Source: Paragyromitra xinjiangensis | Taxonomy: Eukaryota > Ascomycota > Pezizomycetes > Pezizales > Discinaceae | DNA length: 64,000 bases | Assembly: GCA_038503065.1 (NCBI GenBank) | Contig: JBCAMK010000007.1 | Location: forward strand, 434,001 to 498,000 | Reading direction: 5' to 3' | Shown here: positions 1-12,069 of the stretch, piece after piece | Numbering within the stretch: the stretch's first letter is position 1 | How the letters are laid out: each line of letters starts with the position of its first letter | Notes under the pieces: generated by a model | Seen by the model: only the letters and a program-made list of their open reading frames with translations | Database searches by the model: none | Told to the model about the DNA's origin: nothing | Made by a program: the position numbers and the translations under genes

Positions 1-2331
1 GTTCCGGGAAAATCAAACTAAAGATTGCATTGAGACTTGCTCTTAAGATTTGGGGTTGCGATGTCAATAAGTGTGCACTGAGTGCCCACTAGATCGCCAC
101 TTCTAAACACAGCTCTAAGGAGGCTAGCACCAATAGTATCATCATTCTTGTCGGCTCCGTTACAGCAGCAGCAGATTTGAGCTATGCCACATGTTTCTTG
201 AGCCTTCTCAACAGTGTAGTCATCCCTTATCGTTCCGTGGCTAGCAATCCCATTTCTAGTGTTTTATTCACCATTGCCGACGTTTTGGTTGCCATTGCTA
301 TCATTGCCGGAGGAAGAGATATGGGGGAGGGGAGAGAAAGAGACAGCGATGGCAAGAGTGAAGATGGCAAAAGTAATTGGAAAAAGAATTTTCGTAATTG
401 TAATTTATTTAAGAGGTTTAGAGAGACAGTTTGCTGAAGTGGATGGTTGCGTAGGTAGTAGACGTTTGAGAAGGGTCAAGATGATAGAGATGGGAAACAA
501 ATGGAGAAGAAGAGCTTCAGGTTAAATGGAGATTTTGATAGCAGTTTGTTGATCACGAGCCGTGTTGGCCTGTGGGGATTCATCTGCTCCTGCCTTCCCA
601 CATCGGTGAACATTACCGTGGGAAGACAGGCGTGTGAACTGCTTCGATCTTTAGGATCACTGGCGTGTCTCTCAACTAAGGTACATGCTGTGTTAGATGT
701 CCCAGTGTGATGGTTTTACCCATGTGCCCTGCATTGAGAGCGTCGGCTTTGTGGCCAAGGAGTTGATTCTGATACTTTTTTCTTCCTAGCGCTTAGGTGG
801 TATCCGGTCCCTTGTCCTCCAAGTATGGAAAAGATAAATTGTTACAGTATTTCGAGTTTAGTTTTGCAGTGAGCCTTAGGTGAGGTCCATATTGATAATA
901 ACACTCAACTCTCGAATCTTTCTGGATCTCCGAATCGTTAACCTAGGTATTCTCAACAATCCCCCAATGAGGGTATACCAACTTTCATCTGAAGTAATGA
1001 CCTAATGATCAGGTAGTGACATCTGCCCCATGCAAAATTAAATTGGATCTGCGATGCCATCAAGGATCCCAGCGAGGTTTGGATATATATGCAACCTGTG
1101 CTTTGTTCCAACACGGATACAAAGTCTCAGAACCGGAAAAGGCATTCAGGGACTTGTAAAATGTACCTGCATATTATTACATTACGCATAGAAATACAGT
1201 ATTCGCTTAGGATAAGGTTGTATTAGTGGTCGTTGTGGGATATCTCGTGAAATGGCGTCCAGTGTCTCACGTGGAGTCGGTGCTACGAGGATTCAGACGC
1301 ATTGAGATAAGTCTAGAGGGAGATTTCTATAAACGTATTTAGCCTAAGCTAGGCTTTATTTATATAAGTCTTATAAGACAAAAAGTTCAGGGCATATCTT
1401 CCTCGTCAAAGGCTTATTTGAGGTAGGATTTTCAACTCCTGTTTGCTTTCTACCAATCATGCAAGCGCTCATTTGAGTCTTTAGGTACGTGATACTATAG
1501 GGAACTGGGTTACTGTTTCTATATAAATGGTAACAGTGAAGATGGTGACTGGGCGTTGATGGGCGTGCGACTTCACATGGCCTTTCTCGAGTTCATATTG
1601 AGCCAACTACATGTATAGTTCTTGGACGTAAATCATCGTTCCCGCGCAATAACACACCTAAAACTGATATTTTCACATAACTCTCCTGCATGCAATTTTT
1701 GCTCAAAACTCACACAAACTTCAGGACAGGATAAACCACTGTCAAAAATCATAAGACAAAAATTAAACCCTCTTGCTATTGACATAAGAGGTGGTAGAAG
1801 GTTCAGTACTAGGGTAGCTTGAGGTTTTGGTTGTATTTCGCCAAGACCCCATACAAATTCGAGATCTTGGCGTAATTCATGCAATTCACCTCATAAACCA
1901 CTCTACTAGCCATACCACAGTTGTTATTTTTCTGACCCAAGCTTATAATATGGTTCCTTATGCAGTTGGGCCCTTCCCTGGCAAGTTTCACCTTAATCAA
2001 TGAATAATTGTTGAGGATAGAGCAAGCTGAAAATTGTGATTTTTGGCCATTTTTGGTGTGGTTTCGGTTGAAAACGATGATTTACGTCCAGGGATGTGAG
2101 TCTACCAATTCGGCGGTCAGGGATACAGGTTCCTAATTCTACTACGACTTGCTACACGAAGAGCTGGATAAACTAAAGGGAAAGCAAGCTAGGCAGATTA
2201 ATAATCGACTGACCGGTTAGATACTCGGTTGAATACATGTATATAATCTACCAACCATGAGCACTAGAGTAACATCGTAATCACTTCTGATAAGATTCTC
2301 GTGACCTCGGCCACATGCTACACCTACCCAA
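1..2331. other. Gene-free AT-rich stretch
   Basis: I see no supportable gene here. The open frames are short, lack family motifs, and several begin at non-ATG codons. The stretch holds one clear hairpin (589-630) and two copies of the palindromic octamer TACATGTA (1608 and 2234). Confidence 0.6.
589..630. repeat. Hairpin with nested stem
   Basis: A 13-nt arm (CCTGCCTTCCCAC) pairs with its near-perfect reverse complement (12 of 13 positions). Inside it a second stem, CGGT/ACCG, closes a 7-nt loop. No coding or terminator context is evident. It could be a relic of a foldback element. Confidence 0.5.
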
Positions 2332-3689
2332 CTATTTAAAAGGGCATCCACCTCCGCTTCCTGCCCCCATCATCTGAATATTCTTCGCCTCCTTCAAAAC
2401 GCTCTCTCTTCCCTTCTTAGAAAAATGATCTGGCCCCACATTCACAATTTCATACCCACCTGCCATGTACCGTCCCTCTCCAATAACTGGCCACCCTCCA
2501 ATTCTTGCAATCCAAGACCAAGGCCCATACTGGTTCCACAAAGTTGGAGCAACATACCACGGCTCAACATCCGTTATATTCGCATTATAGAGGCCAGTCT
2601 TCGGATTTGGCTTGGGTGATAGTTTTTCGGCGCTCCATATACGAGGGAGTGCCAGATGACGGAGGTAGAATTTGCGAGCGCCAAGAATAGTAGCGAGAAC
2701 ATACGGGATAGTCCAATGAGGCTTTGGAAACCTGCATGGTGCAGCCAGATTAGCTACAGCGATGTTGGTTTAAGGTTACGAGAAGAGCTTACATCATAGC
2801 TGTGTGTAACCGCTCATCGAGAATCCCATAGACACACTGTCTCCCAAACTCCTTTATTGGCCCACTCGGGATCCAATATAGAAGCAATTCTACGGTTTGC
2901 AGTCCTACTGTGTTGTTGTTTTTCGCTGGGACCATGTTTTCCTTCTCGAATTCTTCGGAGCATTCGACCATCGCTTCCCATGATTTTGGTATTGTCTCGG
3001 ATGGGATGTTCATGCGAATACCGATCTCGGTCCAGAATTTCCACATGGCAACCTTTTCAAGCTGCGTGGGTTGGCGCCATTCGTACCGGGAGATGAAGTG
3101 GACGGGTTGCGTGGCGAAGAGCAGGAGTGTGTAAAGGGTGTCGCAATCACGGATTGTCGGGTGTTGAGCGTGAAGGAAGTTCATGCCTAAAATCCAAGTA
3201 TCAGACTAAAGTAACCATTAAGGTGAGGGAACCCTCGGCAAAACTCACGTGCTAATGCCTGAGATGCTCTCTCGGAGTCTAAAGGCCATCGTATAAACTC
3301 AGAGACTAGGAGCGTGGTGTCTACATAACGTTTTGGCGCGGGTTTCGGATCTACAAACTGGCGAGTTCCCACGAGGATCTTGGATATTGTAGGGATTGCG
3401 TAGGTCTTGAGCCTCATCAGCAAGTAAATCGATAGAAAGGGGCTAACTGTAGTGGAACAACCCTAAAGAGAGCGAACTGTAACGCGACTTCAAAGAACCT
3501 TGGGAATTCGAACCGGGCCATGTTTAGCATGATATCCTGCGCATCGGATAGGGTGATCTTGTCATAAGCCTCTGCCGCCGTGATGTTTTCATAGCCTAGG
3601 GACTTAGTGAGTTTATCGGTACGCCGATTGCGGAGGTATTTGGTAAGAGCAAGGTATGGTATCGCTATAACAGAGAGGTATTCAAGCAT
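2332..3689 (-). CDS. MpaB-like ER-bound oxygenase (DUF2236 family)
   Basis: Four exons read 3689-3462, 3405-3249, 3186-2793 and 2731-2332, giving 392 aa. The frame closes exactly across introns of 56, 62 and 60-61 nt. The N-terminus has a short hydrophobic segment (MLEYLSVIAIPYLALTKYL), compatible with an ER anchor. The order of conserved blocks fits the MpaB/rubber-oxygenase family: FALFR-TYAIPTISK, FIRWPLDSERASQALAR, MNFLHAQHPTIRDCDTLYTL, then RYEWR with a downstream MVP, and a closing DERLHTAMM-FPKPHW block. Family members are membrane-bound oxygenases; MpaB acts in mycophenolic acid biosynthesis. The substrate here cannot be inferred, and no biosynthetic cluster is visible around it. The first intron uses an unusual donor (GTTGTT) and an AAG acceptor but restores the expected family sequence. 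The upstream in-frame ATG at 3755 is less likely. Confidence 0.88.
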
Positions 3690-4307
3690 CGTGGAGGAGT
3701 TGGTGATTGAGGATAGAGAAGAGGGGTTGTGAATACTTATGTAAATAAAGCACAAGTATCACTATTGGAGAAGCGGTCTATCCCGAAAATAGCTAAGATT
3801 ACCAGAGTGGGCGCCCTTTAATATTAAGCGAATTGCGAGGGAGCACATGCTATGCCTAAGCAAGCAGGCAACTCTTCACACCCATGATCTTGGGAATGTT
3901 TCTATCAATTTATAGTTAGTTAAAAGGGCAGATGCTCGCTGTCTATGGAGCGGCAACCATCTACATATCGCCCTTACCAAATAATTAAAACTAACAGAAC
4001 AGCAGTTGAGTTCAGGTTTAGAATCAGGGCCACAAGGGTCGTAGTTTTGTTTCTTGGAGGCGTTTCTCTGTGGCTCCTGAGGGTACCCACACACAGCCTT
4101 TTCCAGAAAGGTAGCAAAGACCCTACAAATGCTGGCATTTGAACGATCAAAACAAATATTTGGCTCCATGTCAAGGGTTGGGGAAAACATACGTGGCAAG
4201 TGTGAGCCGCAAGAATGCATGGTTCACCGGAAGCGTACATTCTAATCATTGCCTAGCCTTCAGTTGTCTCAAATTAATGCTTACTGATGTATATTTTATT
4301 GCCAGAG
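3690..4307. other. Intergenic, nothing recognised
   Basis: This is the upstream region of the oxygenase gene. It has only short overlapping open frames without motifs or consistent coding signal. Confidence 0.5.
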
Positions 4308-4469
4308 TTACCGTATAGTTTCGAGCGATACCCCCGGGGGGATCTCGCGCAACCAGGAGGTGGTGGTACCTATAGAGGAGGCTGAAAGTCCTTTCTACCA
4401 ATCAAAAGTTTCTATCTCTCCTGGTTCCGTGAGATCCCCCCGGGGGCATCGCCCGAAACTATACGGTAA
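4308..4469. mobile_element. 162 bp foldback/MITE-like element
   Basis: About 50 bp of imperfect terminal inverted repeats flank a roughly 60 bp centre. The left end begins TTACCGTATAGTTTCGAGCG and the right end is its reverse complement with a few mismatches. Each arm includes the run CCCCCGGGGGGATCTC. If the flanking TA is the target duplication, the element proper starts CCGTAT. TA-flanked ends would fit a Tc1/mariner or Fot1/pogo-type non-autonomous element; that class assignment is inference. A second element at 30061-30232 has related ends. There is no coding capacity. Confidence 0.75.
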
Positions 4470-5165
4470 TCTCGTCAGATGCTTGGGTTTTGTTCACGCC
4501 ATAACTGTTGCATGCGATATTTTTGTACCCAGAAACTAATGAAATATTAATTAAAAATCTCGTCAGATGCAGTATTTCTACAAGTTTCCAGAAACTGGCT
4601 CATAAGAAGTTTATACACACTTTGATATTAAACTGTGTAGCTTTGGTACTGTAAAGTACTCAGAACTCAGAAGGGAGGAGTCTATAGCAGCGTGGTCTCA
4701 CTCAGCAACGCTGGTGGTCCATGCACTGAGGTGACACCATCTACTCCACGGCTACCCCTTTCCCTCCCTCCCCCATCCATCCTACAGACAGGCTTGCATA
4801 CAGCGAATTCTATCAATACTATCAGGTATTTGTTCTCCCTATGTAGTTTAACACATACTAACACCTCTTCTAGGTTATTTTATTCAGCAGAAACTTTTCT
4901 CTGCTTTCACCTATTCCTACCATCGATGACCCCGAGATCTCGCTACTACTTTCCTCTCTCCCGACTCTTCAAAATCCGTTCGCAATTTCTCGGCGCTGTT
5001 TCGCGTAACTATAACTCTGGTAGATCTCTGGGTGTTTTAGCTGCTGTGGAGGTGAAATTTGAGATGGTGCGGGTGTGGGAATCAAGAGTGAATGCTACGG
5101 TATTGGTTGAGCTAGGGGTATCAGGATCCAGTGTACTGTTGTTGAATAAATATTAGGAGGATTTT
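4470..5165. other. Intergenic with a 15 bp direct repeat
   Basis: The motif AATCTCGTCAGATGC occurs at 4469 and again at 4557, the first copy touching the right end of the foldback element. A long open frame at 4692-5156 starts with GTG, not ATG, and has no recognisable domain, so I do not call it a gene. This tract may include the 3' flank of the MULE element, but I could not find its terminal repeat. Confidence 0.4.
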
Positions 5166-7353
5166 TCAACTGTGAGGGACATTTATCAGAGAAACTAAAA
5201 CATACCTTGAACAGTTTTCTATCGATGGACCTGGTTCTAGCGGGCAGTGTGGAGGGGATTCAGGTTTGGTACCACGGTTGGAAATGGTTGTGAGATGATT
5301 TTCAATTGCGAGAATAAACTCTGATGAGAGTTGTGAGTTTTCTTCCTCCAGTTTATAGAAAACTGACCGTATGTGCTCATTCAGTTCTCCAAGTCTAAGC
5401 ACTCGAGAAGTTTTTTCCGGATCCTGTCGCAAATTATTCTCAATACTTCCACCTACACTCGATCCTCCTGCCTCATACATTTCCATCCCACCAGTTCCAA
5501 ATCTTTTGAGATATTGGCTCCAAGTACTGTCTGAAAGTGGTGGTTCTGTGGACTCTGTACTATAACTTTGATCTGCTCGATAAGCATGATCAATATGAAA
5601 TACATGCTGACACGGTAGCTGATATCGGCGGGAGAATAAGCAGTTACAGATATATATGCCATTCACAAATTCACGAACCGGGACAGGAACTTGTTGTGTT
5701 AATCGAATACTGAGTTTACTGTGTTCAGTTGCAACGATTTGCTGGATGCTGTATGGAAACACCCGAAGTCCAGAATAACCTGGACTTTTGACAAGAGTGA
5801 CTTGTTTTGTCCGAGACTCAATTTCAGCATACCGAACATTATTTTCAACTTCATGGGCGCAATCATGAACAGTTCGAACACAACCAAAGATTCCGTGAGT
5901 GCTGGTATCTCCCTTCTTCTGTCCCGCTCCATTTTTCAATCGGCTGTGCCATGCTTCGCATGCATTTGATGAAGTAACTTGTAGGAGGATTTGAGAATGC
6001 TGCCGTGCATACATCGCCCATTGATCTCGAGAATCAATCAGCTCTTTTTGAATATACTGGCGCTTTTTTTCTGATGATGCTACAGTGATCGCTTGTTGGC
6101 ATAAAGAGAGGCATCCTTCTTCGGTAAGTGATCGCATTGCTTGTCGTAAAAGTTCATATGCTGGTTTGTCCTCATCTGACTTAAAATTTCGTTGCAGTGT
6201 ACGTTCCGTATGTACAGTACATAGCAGATGATTTTTAACGTGTCCTTCTTTCCCAAAAGCTTTTCTTACTGCAGCTTTCTCAATTGAGCTATTATCTGTC
6301 AATGGGTACTGCATTTTCCACCTCTCACCGCTCCATCGGTAGATGCATCTCATAGACTCTGCCAATATCTCTGAGTTTTCGCTTTCCACCAAGCAGTTTG
6401 CGCATGGCACCCATATCCCAAATTCATTTCTACACATGAAGGTAAATAAATTGTACCCGTGTACATTTACCTTATGAGTAGAATCAAAAACTGTTAAATA
6501 CCCACGATTGGATAAAACAGCTAATCGATTCGGATGAGCAAAAACAAGCCCTCTCGTAGGTGTAGTAGACTTTGGACTTGGTGTGTACGCGGTTTCGCAA
6601 AAGTAGCCGTTTTTAAGAAGAAAACTTGTTGCTGCGTCCCAATCATCATGAATGGTTATACCTGGTGCTAGTTTTCGAATATCCAACGACATCCCTTTTG
6701 CTAAATTGACACAATCTTTCCTGTATATAAATTAGTAAACTGTATAGTACTTTGTAATAGTATGCATACCGCTTCATGAAGGCACCACCTATTGATTCAA
6801 GACGTTCATAACCCGCAACTCGTCCTGATCCTCGAAGCCGGTCTTTAACCTGACCAGGTGTATATCCTTTTGTGAGTTCTTCCCGAATAATATTGGTTAA
6901 AAAAGAACTTCGCTTATGCTTCCAGGATGCATCAATTGTATGATCGTGTGTTCTCAATTCTGGGTTTTTTCGATCTAGAACTTGTTGTACACTCCATATT
7001 TTACTCCCGTCTGCAGCTACCTCTAATGGCTCAATTATTTTGATTCTCATTGAACAGGTACTAGGTATACGACAGGATGTGACTCGTGTTTTCCCACTTA
7101 TATTTTCTGATGGGTAAGGTTCAGCTTTAGAAGAAACACGTTGTTGGCTTAAGTGACAGGTGTAATAGTGTGTTTGGAATCGTCCATGTAGGTGCTTCTC
7201 TGTTTTTCGATGTGACCAAAATCCATCAACCAATGGCCAATATACTCGGTATTGTTGTTCAGTTATTGTAAGTTTTCCCATGATATGAATATGCCAAAGT
7301 GTATCAATCCATTGTTCATGGTTGGAAGGAAGGGGGATTAAATTTGAAGTCAT
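5166..7353 (-). CDS. Mutator-like (MULE) transposase
   Basis: Two exons (7353-6770 and 6720-5166) are joined over a 49 nt intron with donor GTATGC, an ACTAAT branch site and a TACAG acceptor, giving 712 aa without interruption. The N-terminal 200 residues carry a Cys/His-containing region like FAR1/WRKY-GCM1 DNA-binding domains. The MULE core follows. I read the catalytic triad as D274 (in FDSTHKVN), D337 (in LTDNSSIEKA, followed by the CxxH pair C362/H365) and E450 (in NACEAWHSRLK). A SWIM zinc finger lies near 553-567 (CNC, then PCQH). Family members cut and paste DNA, usually with terminal inverted repeats and 8-11 bp target duplications. I could not identify the repeats by eye, so the element borders are unknown. 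The uninterrupted frame suggests recent activity. Confidence 0.92.
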
Positions 7354-8315
7354 ATTGTAAAGGAAATAGTTGACAGAATAGTGGTTTGTTGTGAATTTGA
7401 CACGGGTATGTATTTAGTTGAGGTTATTCAGGGGGAAAATCCACACTGAAATCGAGTGACTAGCTGTGAATTTTTAGCGCAGCCATTTTGGTGCACAGAT
7501 ACCTTACTTGGGCTTAGAACTTTTATTCACAGCCGCATCCTGTGAGTGAGACCGCGCTGCTATAGACCACACCCTCAGAAGAGCGTCAGATTCATGACAA
7601 CCCTGCAACCCTACAGCGCTAATCAACGGAATAGGATTGCTTAGGGTTCCTTCCAGATCTTCCTCCCCCTGATTTGGAATATAGCTTACATTCCAGGCGA
7701 AATTCAAAGAATTGATACTGAGGAGAATTAATGCAGATCCTCGGCTGGCCTATGCCGGATTAAGCTTAACCTATCAGGACCTGAGCCCGTGGCGCTACTC
7801 GCCTATCCTAGCCAGGTTAGAACCCTATTTACCCCTGTAAGCCCCAGCGGTTGAGCTAACTCCGTCGGTTATGAAATCCTGGATGGAGATCATGGAAGCT
7901 TCCGCTGGTACTCTAACCCGAGCACAAACCTGGAACCGATTTGTTGGGCTTCAGGAGGGAGCATTCCCTATGTTTATCGTCATTGGAGTTGGAATTCCGA
8001 GCGAGTGAGGAAAAGTATGGGATTTAGAATGAAATATTATGAAAGCTAACTTGGAAGATGAAAATGATATGCTATTCAGTGTCAACAGCTTAGATGTCAT
8101 ACCACACATGTAATAACGCCAGTCGCTATGTAATACACAAAACCTAACAACTTTTACCCTCATCATGTATCCGTCCAACAGAAATAACCAAACAACCCAC
8201 CATCGTATCAACTCAACCGTAATATCAATACCAGCAATACGGAATAAGCCACAATACTTATCGTAGCAACCAACGCAACAACCTGCCCCGTCAACATCTC
8301 CCCACTTCTTCAACA
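7354..8315. other. Intergenic, nothing firmly recognised
   Basis: This stretch contains the upstream flank of the MULE transposase, the transcript end of the DUF202 gene, and short minus-strand open frames without family signal. The 121-residue frame at 7951-8316 overlaps the DUF202 stop codon and is most simply 3' untranslated sequence. Confidence 0.4.
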
Positions 8316-8693
8316 TCAGGAGAAACCTACATTCCCACTAGTCCTAAATTTCTTCCTTCCCTCGTCATCCTCCTTAAAAAACTGTTTATTCCCTGACCTC
8401 CTCCGTAGCAGACCGGCAAACAGGATAAAGGCACCAAAAACAGCAAAGAGTGCACCAATAGGGTAGAACTCGTGTGTGAAGATCTTTAAGACTATCAGGG
8501 CAAAAGAAAACTGTGATAGTGCGGTTCGAAGATATGCCCCTTCGAACGTCCGTTGTGCTGCTCGGATCTCGACAAGCTCTGCTTGTGTGAGAACCGCGGA
8601 CTGGGCCCGGTGGGCTCTGAGTGTGTAGCATTCACTGTTCTGGGGATGTTAGCTGGAGTGGCTAGTAAGGGAGTTGGAAACTACCTCGAACAT
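8316..8693 (-). CDS. DUF202 family small membrane protein
   Basis: The model has a 9 nt first exon (8693-8685, encoding MFE), a 45 nt intron (8684-8640) and a second exon 8639-8316, giving 110 aa. The body matches fungal DUF202 proteins. The conserved stretch AHRAQSAVLTQAELVEIRAA is followed by RTFEGAYLRTALSQFSFALI, where the RTF and RTAL motifs lead into the first membrane helix. A second helix lies in YPIGALFAVFGAFILFAGLL, followed by an RRR positive cluster and a charged tail. The family's function is not established; members are small, integral membrane proteins. The first-exon call rests on the restored N-terminus and a good GT-AG pair. An in-frame ATG further inside is not available before the conserved block. 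Confidence 0.85.
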
Positions 8694-11600
8694 GGTGATT
8701 CACGAACAATATGGATCATTTCAAGAAATTAATTCGTGAAGCCGACAGCAGTCTCGGGAATAACGGGGTTGCGAATGTGGTAACCCTGGGGGCTGACGAA
8801 CTAGGCTTAACTAGGAGTGGTGTTGCTGCAGAAGCATCACGGGATCTCTATCTTTCTAGTAACGACCACAAGAGTCCATCATGGGATTTCTTCTTTTGGC
8901 CCTAACAGCTTCAACTCATCGCCATGACCTTCTAGACCTGGAAGTTAGATACCCTTGTTTGCAGGGGGCAATGATGACATGTATTCTCTTTCGTACTCGT
9001 TCCTCGACATCAACCCTCCCTATTCGTCCCCTCTTCAACACAGTTATCTATTATGGTTTAGCATCAAAAATGTACCTACATCATCAAGATCCACTGCTTT
9101 TTCTTATCCGGATGACGACCGCATCTCGCTGGGCGAAGAATTCCAGCATTTCGGCAGTAGGCTGCTTAGTAAAGTACATTTCCAATTAGATCATGGACTC
9201 CTAGAGTACTCCGATCTCAACGAACCTTGGAAATAGGTGAATCATTCAGGGCCATTTCGTGTGGCTGTGGGTTGGGGAAATACCCTAGATAACTCTTAAA
9301 GGTCGGTTTTCAACGCACAGGACTATTTGTAGCTTCATCCCTTGCTTTAAATGAGCTATTATCGTATAGATACTGACCGAACATGTGATTAGAACTAAAA
9401 AGATCCAGCAGTGTCATTCCAGGATAGGTCATTGACAAGACAATTAACCTCTTCCTTTTGAAGTCATCTAAATGCTCGAAGCAGACTTGCGTTTCTGTTT
9501 TTTCAAAATATTTGGAGGGGTTCACGGACTTCTACCCTCGAATTGAGAGGTATTTGTGTTATCTGAAATAAGTATCGAGATATACATGTAGGCTTTACCG
9601 TTAGGAACGAGAATTAGCATCAGCCATGACTAGGAAATATTACAAAGTAATTTTACGATTCGGGTTTGGTAATGCCTATCTTGCTAACTTAGATTGTGAT
9701 AATAGGTTGGGGAATTCTTGAGGTATTTAAAAGTATCTAACTTGGAAATTGGAACCATTCAGACGGCTACTCCACCGAATCATTTAGAAAAAATATTACA
9801 GACACCCTTCTCGGGGATATTTCACCTAGATAGAGGAACCGCCCACCCATTACTCAAGACCAAAATTTGGATAACGAGATCCTGCCGGTTTGGGTCATTT
9901 CAGAGGTAAGTCTAGCTCTTCCTGACGAGAACTAGGGTGTTCTACACCTTGAATTATATCAATTTCGTCTGCTGTCTGCTGGTCCTGACTAGTTTCATCA
10001 GATATAGAAATTTAAACTTTATTTAGGTTAAGAACACCCGGCCTCGATACAATTTTGACGACCGTATCGATCGCAGTGGGGCGGATGAATCATTTCGTAA
10101 CATTTGTTGGTGTTTGATTCATTTTTGGCTACCTGAGAGCTGTAGACTTCTAGCATAGCGCTATTGATCGATATCTATAGTATTTGACAGCCTAATATAA
10201 CCCTCTTTCATGGCCTATCAACCTATATATCGATCAAGGCAAGGGCCATTACCCTTCTCTGTGGACCATATGCGAGTGATGATCTATGAATATAATGACT
10301 AACCCGCTTGTGAAAGTATAGGAGCGAAGTATCTGCATTATTCACACTAAGGCAAGAGCAACTGGAATAAAGCATGACGGCCGGTCACACTTGCGACAGA
10401 CGACCTATATATTACTACTTCAGCCGGCGCCGACGGCTTAACCAAAGATGGGAGCAATACATTCAATGGACATTCCTCCAATCGCTATATCCAGATATTA
10501 ATTAAGAGAGCTCACGCCGAATCGAAACTCGCTTGCTCAGAATTTATTTCTACAAAGAGGGTCGATGAGCCGACCCAGAACTGCGACATGAAGTCCAGCT
10601 TCTGAGTTCTGCATGATACGAAACAGGAACCGAGTACATTTAGCTTGTAGAAATCCTCACACGATACATATTTAGCGGGTTTATAAATGGGCGTTAAGCG
10701 GAAGTTGCGAAAACTAGTCTCCCAATGGAGTGGTTATGGTAGTGTTGGCTACGGGCCTCGTACTAGCAGAGGCATTTTCCGGAGAAGGTTTTCTGCTAGA
10801 AGCGGTGGGGACGAACTCGGACATGAGTGGAGTATAAGAGAGTGTAATCGATCGTATGGCCTCTGGGCCGCGATGTTAGAGTAGATAACATTGAACACGC
10901 CGACGTTTTGAAAGAGAAACTTGGAGTATTAGTGCATGGGGCGTTGTAGTGTAACAAAAGCAAAACCACATGCTAGCCACGGTATACCGAGAGAAGAGAT
11001 GCTACGTATTCGAGCGCTATCGGTGGGAAATTAGTGCATGCAGAAAGAGTCATAACTCGAACGCTTGACAAGGTTGTGCACGCCATTCACGGAAACAGGC
11101 AAGCGGTGGGGGTTATCTGACTTTTTCTTCATTGATATGTGTTTAAATCCCTGGTACTACTCTAGTATGTAATTTGTGGGAACTTTGCTAGTGTCTATAG
11201 GTGCTTGACCCAACGAAGGAAATTGGGAGTGGTATATATTTCGATCGACGTTGGAGCGGATGAAAAGATACTATTAGACTAGGTGTAATAATGGAAAGAA
11301 TGATATTTTCACTCAGTATTCAAAACTTGGGATAGGAAATCTGGATGTACTTTGTTGGGAATTTCATTGGATTTAAAGTCACTCAGCTATGCGGAATCAT
11401 TTGACAGCAATCATCGGGTTGAAATTGCTGCAACCTTTGCTTGTAGGAAATAGAAGACATGATAGTACATAGACTTAATATGCGTGCATGCATTCATGAG
11501 TTAGAACTCGAAGTATCGATACAAAAACCGTTGAATCGTAGCATGTGCCCCCACGATAAGGAACGAACCTCGGCAGCAACCGCCAACGATTGGTAAGTAG

Positions 11601-12069
11601 CAAAACACCCCGGGCGAAAGGATTTTATCTTTCAAACCCGGTCATCATTGGTCTTCTCGAAGCTTTATACCTGTTCCGTCGCACAGTTGAACCCTCTCTA
11701 TTTCTGTTGGGGAAACCCAGGATTGCGGAATCCGATTCTTCCGCGACTGTTTACTATTCAATCTGGGGATGCTTCTGACGGGGTTTTTATCAATACTGTA
11801 TCGCAGAGGGATGTTATTTCGGTGAAGTGAAAAGTCAGGTACGGCAGAAGGTGGATCGGCAGCTAGCCGAAGCCCCTGATTCGGAGCAATCGATAGTTGA
11901 CTCCTTTCGTGAAATAACGGGCTTCTCCCTCCTTTTCCCTCCCCTCCATTCCTCCACGACACCACCTCCACCAAATCTCGGTGTCAGCAGCACCAAATCC
12001 CACCGAATCCCCGGTCCTGCTCACAAATACAGTCTTGGCACCAGCATTCTACCTCCCGAGCTCTCTACA
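8694..12069. other. Gene-poor stretch
   Basis: No supportable gene. An ATG-started frame at 8711-8905 lies 17 bp from the divergent DUF202 start and has no motif. A 65-residue ATG frame at 10687-10884 is basic and unrecognised. TACATGTA occurs at 9583. The last few hundred bases upstream of 12070 are C-rich and probably hold the promoter and leader of the hotdog gene. Confidence 0.5.

Noticed and set aside
4692..5156. 154-codon plus-strand open frame
   Set aside because: It starts with GTG, has no ATG until midway, no motif and Pro/Ser-rich low-complexity sequence.
7951..8316. 121-residue minus-strand frame after the DUF202 gene
   Set aside because: It overlaps the stop codon of a well-supported gene on the same strand and has no family signal; most likely 3' UTR.
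8711..8905. ATG frame divergent from the DUF202 gene
   Set aside because: Its start is 17 bp from the other gene's ATG, leaving no promoter, and the product has no recognised motif.
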